From Bacillota bacterium (GTDB lineage Bacteria > Bacillota > Clostridia > Acetivibrionales > DSM-1351), in assembly GCA_023400235.1 (NCBI GenBank), contig JAEXFI010000024.1, positions 170,236 to 234,235 on the forward strand: a stretch of DNA of 64,000 bases. Reading direction: 5' to 3'. A program made the position numbers and the translations under genes. Below, piece after piece: positions 17,909 to 27,237 of the stretch. The notes below the pieces were generated by a model that saw only the letters and a list, made by a program, of their open reading frames with translations, made no database searches and had not been told where the DNA came from. The first letter of the stretch is position 1, and each line of letters opens with the position of its first letter.

Positions 17909-18535
17909 TTAACCGACTATAAGAACTCTCTTTCCTTCAATAACGAGCCTATTCTCAGCATATAGCTTTATGGCTTCAGGCAATATTTCCCACTCTGCCT
18001 GCTCCATGACTCTTTTCTGAAGGCTTTCCGGAGTATCCCCTTCCTCCACATACACCGCCTTCTGCAGAATAATCGGCCCGGTATCGGCCTCCAGCTCTAC
18101 AAAGTGTACTGTGGCTCCCGTCACCTTCACTCCCGACTCCAGCACCTGTCTGTGGGGGATTATCCCATAGAAGCCCTTTCCGCAAAAGGAAGGAATAAGT
18201 GACGGATGAATATTAATCACCCTGTTTGAGTAGAACCTGTTAAAGCGTTCTCCCAAAATTGACAGGAACCCGGCCATAACTATCAGTTCCGCGCCGTGCT
18301 CCCTGAAGTGGCCTATAAGCGCCTCATCATATTCATCAATACTTATGAAGGACCTCTTGGAAATGCAGATACCATTTATCCCGTATTTTTTTGCTCTCTC
18401 CAGAGCAAATGCATCAGGCTTGCTGGATACAACCGTAACAATTTCAGCATTTTTTATGTATCCGCTTTGGATCTTATCTATAATCGCCTGAAGGTTTGAA
18501 CCGCCCCCCGATACCAATACGCCTATTCTAAGCAT
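17909..18535 (-). CDS. purN: phosphoribosylglycinamide formyltransferase
   Basis: Third step of purine synthesis: formylates GAR with 10-formyl-THF. The protein (about 208 aa) begins MLRIGVLVSGGGSNLQAII, the phosphate-binding loop, and has the catalytic triad region INIHPSLIPSF with the Asp in ELEADTGPIILQ. ATG 18535 is chosen over the upstream in-frame ATG 18574 because the family starts at this position; GGGGAG lies about 11 bases ahead. Confidence 0.94.
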   Translation of the reverse strand: MLRIGVLVSGGGSNLQAIIDKIQSGYIKNAEIVTVVSSKPDAFALERAKKYGINGICISKRSFISIDEYDEALIGHFREHGAELIVMAGFLSILGERFNRFYSNRVINIHPSLIPSFCGKGFYGIIPHRQVLESGVKVTGATVHFVELEADTGPIILQKAVYVEEGDTPESLQKRVMEQAEWEILPEAIKLYAENRLVIEGKRVLIVG

Positions 18536-18592
18536 AGCTGCTTCAACTCCCCGTATATATAATCCTCTGCACATCCGGCCCGGAATACTATC

Positions 18593-19615
18593 TTAAACCA
18601 ATTCAATTCCGGCGTCCCCCTCTGCAACAGTTCCGATAATATATGCGGCCTCTCCCACAGATTTAAGGTAATCCACTATGGCGGGAGCATCTTCCGCGGC
18701 GGCTGCCAGCACCATGCCTATGCCCATATTGAAGGTGTTGAATATGTCCTTTTCCTTCATGTTTCCCAATTCCCTAAGCATGTCAAAAATCGGGAGGACA
18801 GGCCAGCTTCCCATTTGGATATTGACCTTCAACCCTTCGGGAAGCATTCTTGGAATGTTCTCTATAAAACCTCCCCCGGTTATATGTGAGAGGCCCTTGA
18901 TTTGAAATTTTTCGATTAAAGCCAGTACGGTCTTTACGTATATGCGGGTTGGCTTGAGCAGCTCCTCGCCCAGAGTACAGCCCAGCTTTTCAACATACTC
19001 CTTCAGATTCTTTTCAGTGGGATTTATCAGCTTGCGCACAAGAGAATACCCGTTGCTGTGTATTCCTGAAGAAGGAAGACCTATTAGCCTGTCTCCTGCC
19101 TTTATACTTTTACCGTCAATTATTTTTTCCTTGTCCACTATACCTACTGCAAAACCCGCCAGATCATACTCGTCAACAGGATAAAACCCCGGCATTTCGG
19201 CGGTTTCTCCACCTATGAGAGAACAGCCTGACATAACACAGCCCTCAGCGACTCCCTTGACTATCTCAGCCACCTTTTCAGGATAGTTTTTCCCCACTGC
19301 CACATAGTCCAGGAAGAAAAGCGGCTCCGCACCGCTGCAGACTATATCATTAACACACATGGCCACGCAGTCAATACCCACCGTATCGTGCTTCTCCATC
19401 AAAAAAGCCATTTTGAGCTTTGTACCCACACCATCTGTTCCGGAGACCAGAACGGGCTGCAGATATTTTGATTTATCAAGGCTGAACAAGCCTCCAAAGC
19501 CCCCCAGCTCAGTCATAACCTCAGGTCTGAATGTACGCTTTACATGATCCTTTATAAGCTTAACCGATTCATAGCCAGCTTCAACATCAACGCCCGCCTC
19601 TTTGTAAGTGGTCAT
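18593..19615 (-). CDS. purM: phosphoribosylformylglycinamidine cyclo-ligase (AIR synthetase)
   Basis: Closes the imidazole ring (FGAM to AIR) using ATP. The 340-aa product begins MTTYKEAGVDVEAGYESV and carries the AIRS signatures: VSGTDGVGTKLKMA, DCVAMCVNDIVCSGAEPL, and GGETAEMPGFY. It lies between purF and purN on the same strand. The 136-bp gap to purF holds no gene that I can see. Confidence 0.96.
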   Translation of the reverse strand: MTTYKEAGVDVEAGYESVKLIKDHVKRTFRPEVMTELGGFGGLFSLDKSKYLQPVLVSGTDGVGTKLKMAFLMEKHDTVGIDCVAMCVNDIVCSGAEPLFFLDYVAVGKNYPEKVAEIVKGVAEGCVMSGCSLIGGETAEMPGFYPVDEYDLAGFAVGIVDKEKIIDGKSIKAGDRLIGLPSSGIHSNGYSLVRKLINPTEKNLKEYVEKLGCTLGEELLKPTRIYVKTVLALIEKFQIKGLSHITGGGFIENIPRMLPEGLKVNIQMGSWPVLPIFDMLRELGNMKEKDIFNTFNMGIGMVLAAAAEDAPAIVDYLKSVGEAAYIIGTVAEGDAGIELV

Positions 19616-19751
19616 TTAAATCCTCCATTCCGCTGCCATACAGCGCTATCAAATAATTATATATTTCAGGACGCCACCGGGAAGGGGAATGCCCGCAAAT
19701 TCCGGAAGGCCACAGCTTTTTATTTTGTTAATGAAATTTTTAGTGAATTGA

Positions 19752-21215
19752 TCAGGTGCCGCAACTGAATTTGTCTCCTTCAGCAGGCACCTCTATTGGA
19801 TAATCCCCGGTGAGGCATGCAGCACAAAACCCGCACCTGGAACCAACAGGAGTCTTCAGAAGACCCTCCAGGCTCAGATAGCCCAGAGAATCGGAGCAAA
19901 TCATTTGTCTTATTTCTTCAACCGAAAGCTTGTCTGCAACAAGCTCTTTTCTTGAAGATATATCTATACCAAAATAGCAGGGGAATTTTAACGGAGGTGA
20001 GCTGACTCTCATGTGCACCTCTTTGGCGCCCGCCTTTTTAAGAATCTTTACTATCCTTCTTGTGGTGGTGCCCCTTACTATGGAATCATCTATTATGACT
20101 ACTCTTTTGCCTTCCACAGTCTTCTTGATGGCATTGTGCTTGATGCGGACGGCAACCTCTCTCATACCCTGGCTGGGCTGGATAAAGGTTCTTCCCACGT
20201 ATCTGTTTTTTACAATTCCTTCACCGTAGGGGATGCCTGTCTGCTTGGAAAATCCGATAGCGGCAGAAATGCCCGAATCGGGGACACCTATGACAATATC
20301 CGCATCCACGGGATGTTCTATGGCCAGACGCTTTCCTGCCTCATATCTGGACTGCTGGACACTGGCTCCGTCTATTACACTGTCAGGCCGCGCGAAATAA
20401 ACAAATTCAAAGATGCAAAGCTTTGTATCCTCATTGTTGAAGGCTCTTATGGATGTGATTTGATTATTTTCAATAGTTACAATTTCACCGGGCTCTATAT
20501 CCCTTATGAATTCGGCATTGACTGCATCAAGTGCACAGGATTCGGAGGCTATGACATATGAATTTGAGGTTTTACCGATGCAAAGGGGACGTATTCCGTA
20601 AGGGTCCCTGACTCCCAGCATTTTGCCGGCTGTCATCAGAATAAGTCCGTAGGAGCCGTTCACATCCCTCATCATTTTTTCTACAGCTTCCTCTATGGTT
20701 TCGGAGGTGATACTGTGTTTGGTAACCAGATTGACAAGTACTTCGGTATCATTGGTGGTCTGGAATATGGTTCCGTTATCCTCCATCTGCTCTCTCAGCA
20801 GTGAAGCATTTACTATGTTTCCGTTATGAGCCAGAGCTATCTGACCGTTTCTGGACCTTACGACTATGGGCTGTGCATTTTCACGCCTGCTGGCGCCGGT
20901 AGTGGAATATCTCACATGCCCTACCGCCATGGTTCCCTGCAGATGGGTCAATACCACCTTGTCAAATATTTCTGGAACCAGGCCCATATCCTTGTGAAAT
21001 ACGATTGTTTCCCTGTCACTTACTGCTATGCCCGCGCTTTCCTGACCTCTGTGCTGAAGGGAGTATAATCCGTAATAGGTCAACCCCGCAACATCAACAT
21101 CACTGTTCTGTTCTGAATATACACCAAAAACTCCGCACTCTTCATGCATTTTGTCCAATCTGTCATCAAAGCAGTCCAGGTTTTCACACTGTAAACATTC
21201 TCCTAATTCACACAT
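19752..21215 (-). CDS. purF: amidophosphoribosyltransferase
   Basis: First committed step of purine synthesis: glutamine plus PRPP to phosphoribosylamine. The 487-aa precursor has a 26-residue propeptide; processing would expose Cys27 (EE-CGVFGVYS) as the N-terminal nucleophile. PRPP-binding VVIIDDSIVRGTT is near 375-387. Cysteines in LCIFEFVYFARP, FPCYFGID and CGFCAAC match the B. subtilis-type 4Fe-4S ligand set, suggesting an oxygen-sensitive enzyme. The propeptide is unusually Cys-rich (four Cys in the first 16 residues). Confidence 0.95.
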   Translation of the reverse strand: MCELGECLQCENLDCFDDRLDKMHEECGVFGVYSEQNSDVDVAGLTYYGLYSLQHRGQESAGIAVSDRETIVFHKDMGLVPEIFDKVVLTHLQGTMAVGHVRYSTTGASRRENAQPIVVRSRNGQIALAHNGNIVNASLLREQMEDNGTIFQTTNDTEVLVNLVTKHSITSETIEEAVEKMMRDVNGSYGLILMTAGKMLGVRDPYGIRPLCIGKTSNSYVIASESCALDAVNAEFIRDIEPGEIVTIENNQITSIRAFNNEDTKLCIFEFVYFARPDSVIDGASVQQSRYEAGKRLAIEHPVDADIVIGVPDSGISAAIGFSKQTGIPYGEGIVKNRYVGRTFIQPSQGMREVAVRIKHNAIKKTVEGKRVVIIDDSIVRGTTTRRIVKILKKAGAKEVHMRVSSPPLKFPCYFGIDISSRKELVADKLSVEEIRQMICSDSLGYLSLEGLLKTPVGSRCGFCAACLTGDYPIEVPAEGDKFSCGT

Positions 21216-21257
21216 GAGTAACTCCTTTTTATTCCAATGGTTTTTGACGGTCCGGTT

Positions 21258-21770
21258 CTAGATCTCCTCCAGCTTTTTCTGGAGTTCCGCATTTTTCTTT
21301 TCAACCTTCTCCGCAAGGGATTTTTTGTAATCCAGCATTTTTTCCCTCAATCCGTGATAGGCAACCGACAGGATCTGCACGGCCAACAGTGCTGCATTCT
21401 CCGCACCGTCCACCGCAACAGTGGCAACGGGTATTCCTGCAGGCATTTGAACTATTGACAGCAGTGAATCCAGTCCATCAAGTGTAGAAGACTTGACAGG
21501 CACACCAATAACAGGAACAGGAGTATAAGCAGCCAGCACACCCGGTAGATGGGCAGCTTTTCCTGCCGCTGCAATAATCACATCTATGCCGTTTGCCTCA
21601 GCATTTTTTGCAAACTCAGAAGCCTTGTCAGGTGTTCTGTGGGCAGAGCAAACCATTACTTCACACTGGACCTCAAAATCCTTAAGAATCTTTATACAGC
21701 TCTTCATTACTGAAAGATCGGAATCGCTTCCCATAACAACAGCCACTTTGGCGTCCTTTGAAATACACAT
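21258..21770 (-). CDS. purE: N5-carboxyaminoimidazole ribonucleotide mutase
   Basis: Class I PurE, 170 aa, converting N5-CAIR to CAIR. Motifs are VVMGSDSDLSVMKS, CSAHRTPDKA, and AAGKAAHLPGVLA, with PVKSSTLDGLDSLLSIVQMP. CGGAGGA precedes the ATG by about eight bases. It is first in the run. No purK or purC follows, which differs from the usual purE-(K)-C arrangement in Clostridia. Confidence 0.95.
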   Translation of the reverse strand: MCISKDAKVAVVMGSDSDLSVMKSCIKILKDFEVQCEVMVCSAHRTPDKASEFAKNAEANGIDVIIAAAGKAAHLPGVLAAYTPVPVIGVPVKSSTLDGLDSLLSIVQMPAGIPVATVAVDGAENAALLAVQILSVAYHGLREKMLDYKKSLAEKVEKKNAELQKKLEEI

Positions 21771-21854
21771 GCCATAATCCTCCGAATATGTTAATTATTT
21801 AATTGTGAACATTTTTATAAATTTTACGAAAATAATTCGCCTTTTGATACAATA

Positions 21855-21884
21855 ATATTAACAAATATTAAAGAGCATTGTCAA
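21855..21884 (-). promoter_or_regulatory. promoter of the purE-F-M-N-D operon
   Basis: TTGACA (21879-21884) and TAATAT (21855-21860) on the minus strand are separated by 18 bases, about 85 bases before the purE ATG. CGAA-containing sequences resembling PurR boxes lie directly upstream at 21888-21931. Confidence 0.65.
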
Positions 21885-21886
21885 TT

Positions 21887-21918
21887 AAAAAAGCGAACAA
21901 TTTTTGACTGCTCGCTTT
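21887..21918 (-). terminator. terminator of the AEC transporter gene
   Basis: On the minus strand AAAGCGAGCA pairs with TGTTCGCTTT (10 bp, one G-T pair) and is followed by a run of T. It lies between the AEC stop and the pur promoter. Confidence 0.8.
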
Positions 21919-21994
21919 AAACATTCGGATTAGTGCTATTATTAAGTTCGCTGGATGAAAATGGTTTTACAGGTCAATGGTACTTTTTTATAAA

Positions 21995-22975
21995 TCATAT
22001 GGTCAGCAGGTATACCATCAAGGGCAGGGTAAATATGGACAGGATTGTGGAAATAAATATGCCTTCGGTGGCAGCATTGTAATCGGAACCATATTCCAGA
22101 GCCAGGGCCGATACAATTGTTGAGGCCGGCATTGCAAGCTGCAAAACAACTATCTTTTTTACAAAATCATCAAAAAATCTGCCGGTCAGCTTGAAAAATA
22201 CAATTGCCGCAGCAGGCACCAGCAAGAGCTTGAATACCGAGTATACAAGATATATGGCCCGGGATAGTACGTCTCTCATGCCTCCTATCCTCACATTTGA
22301 CAGAATAAGGCCGATGAAGAGCATGGAAAGATATATGGTTATGTGTCCAAGGTTATAGAAGGTGGTGTAGAATATCTCCCAGGTAAGCTTATAGGCTGAA
22401 GTATTTTCAAAGTCAAAGAGCCACTTGGCAAAAATCATAAGCAGCCCCCCTATAAAAGCCAGGGTGTTGGGGTTTATCAGGTGGGAAAGGTTGTCCTTCC
22501 AGCTTTTTGAGTTATGCCTGTTGAAAAGGTATACTCCCAGAGTCCATAGTATGGCATCGTTGGCAATGTTGTAAAAAATCGCATACACTATGCCCTCATC
22601 TCCAAACATTGCTTTGAGCAGCGGATAAGCCATAAATATTACATTCCCGAACATTGACTGGGCTATATAGATATTCCTGGTTTTTTCACGGATGCCCATG
22701 AGCTGACACGGGCCCAGCGAAATAGCTCCTCCCAGCAGAATAAAAACAACCCCCAGCGCGAATATGAAAAAACCGTTTTTCAAGGTCTCCCCCGTAAAGG
22801 AGTAGTTTCCCATAGTGGTGAAAATTAAAAAAGGCATTGTAATTTTAAGTATTATAGCTGAAATATATTTATGTGAATTCTCAGGCAGCATTTTCTTTTT
22901 GCCCGCTGCGAAGCCTGTAATACCAAGCAAGGTCAATATAAGTATCTGTTTAATTATTATCTGTACTTCATCCAT
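21995..22975 (-). CDS. AEC family transporter (auxin efflux carrier / malate permease type)
   Basis: A 326-aa integral membrane protein with about ten hydrophobic helices in the two-bundle arrangement of AEC permeases. Visible family traits are the N-terminal ILTLLGITGFAAGKKKM, the central SMFGNVIFMAYPLLKAMFG, and the C-terminal QLAMPASTIVSALALEYG with a conserved Pro-Ala crossover. Family members move organic acids such as malate; the substrate here is unknown. It has its own terminator and does not belong to the pur operon. Confidence 0.85.
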   Translation of the reverse strand: MDEVQIIIKQILILTLLGITGFAAGKKKMLPENSHKYISAIILKITMPFLIFTTMGNYSFTGETLKNGFFIFALGVVFILLGGAISLGPCQLMGIREKTRNIYIAQSMFGNVIFMAYPLLKAMFGDEGIVYAIFYNIANDAILWTLGVYLFNRHNSKSWKDNLSHLINPNTLAFIGGLLMIFAKWLFDFENTSAYKLTWEIFYTTFYNLGHITIYLSMLFIGLILSNVRIGGMRDVLSRAIYLVYSVFKLLLVPAAAIVFFKLTGRFFDDFVKKIVVLQLAMPASTIVSALALEYGSDYNAATEGIFISTILSIFTLPLMVYLLTI

Positions 22976-23045
22976 ACGCCGCCTCCGAAGAAAGTCCCTG
23001 TGGTTCCATAGCCTTGATATCTCAGTTATGTCAAGACAATAAAAT

Positions 23046-23090
23046 ATAATAAAAGCGACCTGCCATAACCCTTGAAGCCGCTTTTATTAT
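23046..23090. terminator. terminator after the zinc-ribbon protein gene
   Basis: A perfect 12-bp stem, ATAATAAAAGCG (23046-23057) with CGCTTTTATTAT (23079-23090), is A/T-flanked on both sides. It stops transcription coming from the minus-strand zinc-ribbon gene. Confidence 0.82.
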
Positions 23091-23172
23091 ATAATCTTAA
23101 TATTATATTTTCTTATTGTCCATAGTCAAATGTATTATTCAGCAGCATTTACCCCATATTTTAAGCCTTCAA

Positions 23173-23496
23173 TTATTTCAGGGCTATTTCACAGGAGGGA
23201 CATTTCGCATCTTCGGGAGAAATTTGGGCACCACAGGCAGGGCATTTGTCATAGGGAATGTCTCCGTTTTCGTATTCCAATAGCTCTACGGCCTCTTCCG
23301 CTTCCGCCCCATCCGGATTTTCCTCCCCCCGCTTATCTGCTGTTTTCTCCATCACCAGAATCTGCAGCAGCCTTCTTATCTCGCTTATTTCCTCTGAAGT
23401 CCTTGAATTGTCTATTGCAGACTTTATTAATAAAAAGGTTATTAATAAGCCCAGCCCGAAAAAGAACAAAAATAAAATAAAACCTAAACCGTCCAT
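23173..23496 (-). CDS. small membrane protein with C-terminal zinc ribbon
   Basis: A 107-aa protein: a hydrophobic N-terminus (residues about 5-25), a charged acidic middle (EEENPDGAEAEEAVEL region), and a terminal zinc ribbon CPACGAQISPEDAKCPSCE (CxxC-x11-CxxC). The ribbon probably binds zinc in the cytoplasm. No enzymatic domain is seen and the function is unknown. It lies directly after modC on the same strand but with an 86-bp gap. Confidence 0.7.
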   Translation of the reverse strand: MDGLGFILFLFFFGLGLLITFLLIKSAIDNSRTSEEISEIRRLLQILVMEKTADKRGEENPDGAEAEEAVELLEYENGDIPYDKCPACGAQISPEDAKCPSCEIALK

Positions 23497-23582
23497 ATTT
23501 TACCTCCAAATAACTCTATAGTAAAATATATCACAAATATTCAAAAATGTACCTGTATGCTAAAATTTATTTTATTATAAGG

Positions 23583-24647
23583 CTACTGGGACAGCAAAAG
23601 CAAATTATCCGGGTCAAATATCAGCCTTACCGGACTGTTTTTTGCCGTAAGCTCCTCCCACACGGCTTTATCCACTTCCCACCGTATTTTTGTGCAGTCT
23701 CCAGCATCAGAGCAGCAATTGTTTTTTAACAGGATGATATATGAAAAAGGATTCTCTATGACCTTGACCACCGTGCAGTTCATGGTATTTGTAAGATCGT
23801 TTGCAGGAGCATACTTGAAATAGTGTGCTCTCATGCCCACATGGGTCATATTATGGGGTATGGGCTTATTTGAGTATAATGTTATATTCCAGTCCACAGC
23901 CTTTAGAGTATGGGAGGTTATCCTTTGAGCCCTTGATATGTTCTTGCAGCCGGTCAGAGATGCCGCCGATACTGTTTCGGGATTCTGGAACAGCTGCTCT
24001 CTGGAGCTTATGGCATCTATCCTGCCGTCCGACACCACAGCAATTGTATCCGAAAACCTGTATATCTCATTTCTATTGTGGGATACCATTATAACTTCAC
24101 CGGGATAAGCTGCCAGCAGTTCCATGAGCTCCTGCTCCAAAAGCCATTTAAGGTTGCTGTCCAGAGCAGAAAACGGCTCATCCAGCATGATTATATCGGG
24201 CCCGGAGGCCAGTATCCTTGCAAGTGCAACTCTTTGCTGCTGTCCACCGGACAACTGGAAGGGCCTTTTCTTCTCAAGCCCCTGAAGATAGAACATTTCG
24301 ATTTTTTCCTTTACTGCTGTTTGCTTTTCTGCCTTGCTGCCGGAGACTCCCGCTGCAATGTTCTCCTCCACTGTCATATTGGGAAATAAGGCATAGTTCT
24401 GAAAAAGATAGCCCACCTTTCTTTTTTGTGGCGGAAGGTTTATTCCTTTTTCCGAGTCGAATAGAACCCTGTCACCCAGTACTATTTTTCCCTGGTCAGG
24501 CTCTTCAATACCCGCAATGCACTTAAGCGTCATACTTTTCCCGCAGCCCGAGGCTCCCAGCAGACCCAATATCCCGCCTGAGGACGTAAATGATACCCCC
24601 AGTGTAAAATTCCCCAGCTTTTTCCTTATATCCACAGAAAGTGACAT
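23583..24647 (-). CDS. modC: molybdate ABC transporter ATP-binding protein
   Basis: A 354-aa ABC ATPase that powers molybdate uptake. Walker A is LLGASGCGKSMTLK, the signature is QLSGGQQQRVALARIL, and Walker B IIMLDEPFSAL. The C-terminal part (after about 230) resembles the ModC/TOBE regulatory domain, including NISRAQRI and MRAHYFKYA. ATG 24647 is chosen: GGGAGG precedes it and it overlaps the modB stop (TGATG); the frame upstream to 24734 lies within modB. Molybdate supply is essential for FeMo-co, and the gene follows nifV in the same direction. Confidence 0.9.
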   Translation of the reverse strand: MSLSVDIRKKLGNFTLGVSFTSSGGILGLLGASGCGKSMTLKCIAGIEEPDQGKIVLGDRVLFDSEKGINLPPQKRKVGYLFQNYALFPNMTVEENIAAGVSGSKAEKQTAVKEKIEMFYLQGLEKKRPFQLSGGQQQRVALARILASGPDIIMLDEPFSALDSNLKWLLEQELMELLAAYPGEVIMVSHNRNEIYRFSDTIAVVSDGRIDAISSREQLFQNPETVSAASLTGCKNISRAQRITSHTLKAVDWNITLYSNKPIPHNMTHVGMRAHYFKYAPANDLTNTMNCTVVKVIENPFSYIILLKNNCCSDAGDCTKIRWEVDKAVWEELTAKNSPVRLIFDPDNLLLLSQ

Positions 24648-25324
24648 CAGAACTCGCCTCCCTTCAGGGATTTTCCAGTCTGCCTGCCATTCCAGAAATT
24701 CATAAGAGCCATGGCGGTAAACGACATTACACACACAGCAAAAACCCAGCTATAGGCGGTTTTGGTATCTCCCGACTGAACTGCCGAATATACCGCCACA
24801 GACATTGTCTGGGTCCTTCCTGGAATATTGCCCGCCAGCATCATTGTGGCCCCAAATTCCCCCAGCGCCCTGGCAAAGGTCAGTATTGTGCCTGCAATAA
24901 GGCTGGGAACAACATTGGGGATTACAATTGTCCAAAATATTTTACTTTCTTTTATACCAAGTGTTCTGGCGGCATAGACAATGTTTATGTCAAACTGTTC
25001 AAAGGCCCCCAGCACCGTTCTGTACATCAACGGGAACGAAACGACAGTAGAGGCTATAACAGCCCCTACCCACGTAAAAACCACATTTATATTAAGCATC
25101 ACCAGAAATTTTCCGATGACACTGTTTTTCCCCAGTAATAACAGCAGAAAAAAGCCAACCACCGTAGGAGGCAAAACCATGGGAAGTGTGAACAGTCCGT
25201 CTATAAGACCCTTGAATCTTCTTATTTTCAGCACGTACCTTGCAGCAGCTATTCCTGCGAATATGGTTATAAAGGTTGCCGTAAGGGCTACCTTCAGAGA
25301 TATGAATAACGGTGACAAATCCAT
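24647..25324 (-). CDS. modB: molybdate ABC transporter permease
   Basis: A 225-aa inner-membrane permease with five to six helices and the ModB signature GEFGATMMLAGNIPGRTQT (EAA loop that contacts ModC). LPMVLPPTVVGFFLLL near 50-65 is also typical. ATG 25324 follows AAAGGAGGTGGCTGTC; an upstream GTG (25333) is inside that ribosome-binding site. It lies 38 bases after nifV-alpha. No substrate-binding protein gene (modA) is found in this window. Confidence 0.92.
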   Translation of the reverse strand: MDLSPLFISLKVALTATFITIFAGIAAARYVLKIRRFKGLIDGLFTLPMVLPPTVVGFFLLLLLGKNSVIGKFLVMLNINVVFTWVGAVIASTVVSFPLMYRTVLGAFEQFDINIVYAARTLGIKESKIFWTIVIPNVVPSLIAGTILTFARALGEFGATMMLAGNIPGRTQTMSVAVYSAVQSGDTKTAYSWVFAVCVMSFTAMALMNFWNGRQTGKSLKGGEF

Positions 25325-25362
25325 GACAGCCACCTCCTTTGGATAAAGTGAGTATGCCTTGC

Positions 25363-26184
25363 CTACTGCTGTTTTGCAAAAACTATCTCCCTGCCCTTCT
25401 CCTGCAAAAGCCCCACATCCGTTCTGTTGGGGCGGATATCATACAAATGCTCGGTAGATAGGATAAATTGTCCAATGTCACAGTTCCCGGCCCGTTCACC
25501 TATTCCCATAAGAGTGGTATCAATATAATCAGCCCCCGCTCTTGCAGCCTCCAGGGAGTTGGCCAAAGCCATTCCCAGATCGTTGTGGGCATGAATTCCC
25601 AGTGGCATTTCTGCATGACTCCTTATTTCGCTTATTGCCTGAAAAGCCCTGGAAGGTGTCAGTACCCCCACGGTATCCGCGTATCGTACGTTCAGTACAC
25701 CCATGTCCTTAAGCACCTTGGCCAATCCAATCATAAAGGTTATGTCAGCCCTGGACGCATCCTCAAAGCCCACAGTGACAACATACCCTTTTCCCATGGC
25801 AAAATCCACACATTCCTGTAGGTTTTTCTGAAGCCAGACCTTGTTTTTCTTCAGTTTTGAATATATGTGGACATAGGATACAGGTGCACTTATGTGTATT
25901 ATGTCAGGCTTGCAGTCAAAAGAGTGAAGTATGTCCTCCCGGTTCATCCTGTTCCAGGTGGATATTCTGGCTCTGTGCCTGTTCTCCATGATTTTTGCTA
26001 TGGCATCCTTTTCATATTTGCCCATAGCCGGAATTCCTGCCTCGATTTGATGTATCCCCGCCCGGTCCATCAAAATTGCAAGCCTCAGCTTCTGCTCCTT
26101 GCTGAAGGCAAAACCGGGACTCTGTTCTCCATCCCGAAGAGTAGTATCTACAAGATATTTCTTTGGTTTCAATTTACAAGCCAA
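25363..26184 (-). CDS. nifV-alpha: homocitrate synthase alpha subunit (split NifV)
   Basis: A 273-aa TIM-barrel domain of the DRE-TIM family. It carries the catalytic start VDTTLRDGEQSPGFAFS, the Glu in IEAGIPAMG, and the metal-binding HxH in LGIHAHNDLGMA. It condenses acetyl-CoA with 2-oxoglutarate to homocitrate, the organic ligand of FeMo-co. The protein stops at about the end of the barrel; the C-terminal module is a separate gene (nifV-omega) immediately upstream, as described in C. pasteurianum. Confidence 0.92.
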   Translation of the reverse strand: MACKLKPKKYLVDTTLRDGEQSPGFAFSKEQKLRLAILMDRAGIHQIEAGIPAMGKYEKDAIAKIMENRHRARISTWNRMNREDILHSFDCKPDIIHISAPVSYVHIYSKLKKNKVWLQKNLQECVDFAMGKGYVVTVGFEDASRADITFMIGLAKVLKDMGVLNVRYADTVGVLTPSRAFQAISEIRSHAEMPLGIHAHNDLGMALANSLEAARAGADYIDTTLMGIGERAGNCDIGQFILSTEHLYDIRPNRTDVGLLQEKGREIVFAKQQ

Positions 26185-26242
26185 CCCCTTTGCCGGAAAT
26201 CAACGCTGTATGCCTTGGGCTTACAGACTTTACTTAATAATA

Positions 26243-27202
26243 CTATTTTGTTATATTGTCGGCAAGCTTTATAAATTCCTGATCTGTTATACTTCTTCCA
26301 AGTTCAATACTCATCTCCTGAATTTTACCCAGCAGGTCAGCTATTCGTTCCCTGGGCATGTCTATTCCGTACTCATTTAGCTTAATTTCTATAGTAGTCC
26401 TGCCGGAGTGCTTTCCAACCACAATTTTTCTTTCCATTCCCACCACAGCCGGCTCAAAAGGCTCATAATTGGCACCGTTCTTAAATATGCCGTCAACATG
26501 AATGCCCGATTCCACATCAAATATCTTGTCTCCTATGACCGGCTTGTTCTCACGGATGGATATTCCGGTCAGCTCCTCATAATGCTTTTTTAAGGCTCTC
26601 AGCACCGACAAATCCAGATTTGGCTTGTGCCTCTTGACTATCCGAAGAGCCATTACAACCTCTTCAAGTGCCGCAAAGCCTCCTCCGCCTGCGAAACTTG
26701 CAACGATGTTCTCTCCTCCGCTCAATATCCATTCCACTGCCAGAGCTGTGGCGCAATAATAGTTGTTTTGAGGGCAAAATTCCAGTTGATTTCCCAGTAA
26801 AAGCTTTAATCTTTCAAAAACGTTCAGGTAGTCATGCTGCAACAGGTCATCCAGGCCTACGATACGTACATTTTCCAGCTCGGCAAATCTTCTGAGCAGG
26901 TTTATCTCCCTTATGTCGTTTATTTGAAACTCCGAAATGGTGCCTGCAGGCACATCAAAACCGCTGTGCCTGCAGACATATCTTATAAAACCCGGGTAGC
27001 TCTTGATTTCAGTGGCATATTCAACTCTCAGCACCGTTCTGGACGGGTCTACACTATCGCCGAGAATATTTAACAGATACATTGGGATTTCCACATAATT
27101 AACTCCCGTCTGCAGGAGCAGCCTGTACATATCCGTCAGTGTTTCCGTTTGGGCAGACTTATGGTTTATAGTACTCAGAGTTGCATCTGTGATTCTTATC
27201 AT
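26243..27202 (-). CDS. nifV-omega: homocitrate synthase omega subunit (split NifV)
   Basis: A 319-aa protein matching the C-terminal half of NifV. The diagnostic block is FDVESGIHVDGIFKNG then GMERKIVVGKHSGRTTI, the cleft and C-terminal region of homocitrate/isopropylmalate synthases. Its N-terminal half (MIRITDATLSTI...) looks like a barrel-like domain that has lost the catalytic HxH motif. It must partner with the alpha subunit 58 bases downstream. ATG 27202 is preferred, with a GGGGGG run six bases ahead. Confidence 0.9.
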   Translation of the reverse strand: MIRITDATLSTINHKSAQTETLTDMYRLLLQTGVNYVEIPMYLLNILGDSVDPSRTVLRVEYATEIKSYPGFIRYVCRHSGFDVPAGTISEFQINDIREINLLRRFAELENVRIVGLDDLLQHDYLNVFERLKLLLGNQLEFCPQNNYYCATALAVEWILSGGENIVASFAGGGGFAALEEVVMALRIVKRHKPNLDLSVLRALKKHYEELTGISIRENKPVIGDKIFDVESGIHVDGIFKNGANYEPFEPAVVGMERKIVVGKHSGRTTIEIKLNEYGIDMPRERIADLLGKIQEMSIELGRSITDQEFIKLADNITK

Positions 27203-27237
27203 AAACATCCCCCCATCATTCCCGGCATAAATTCATG

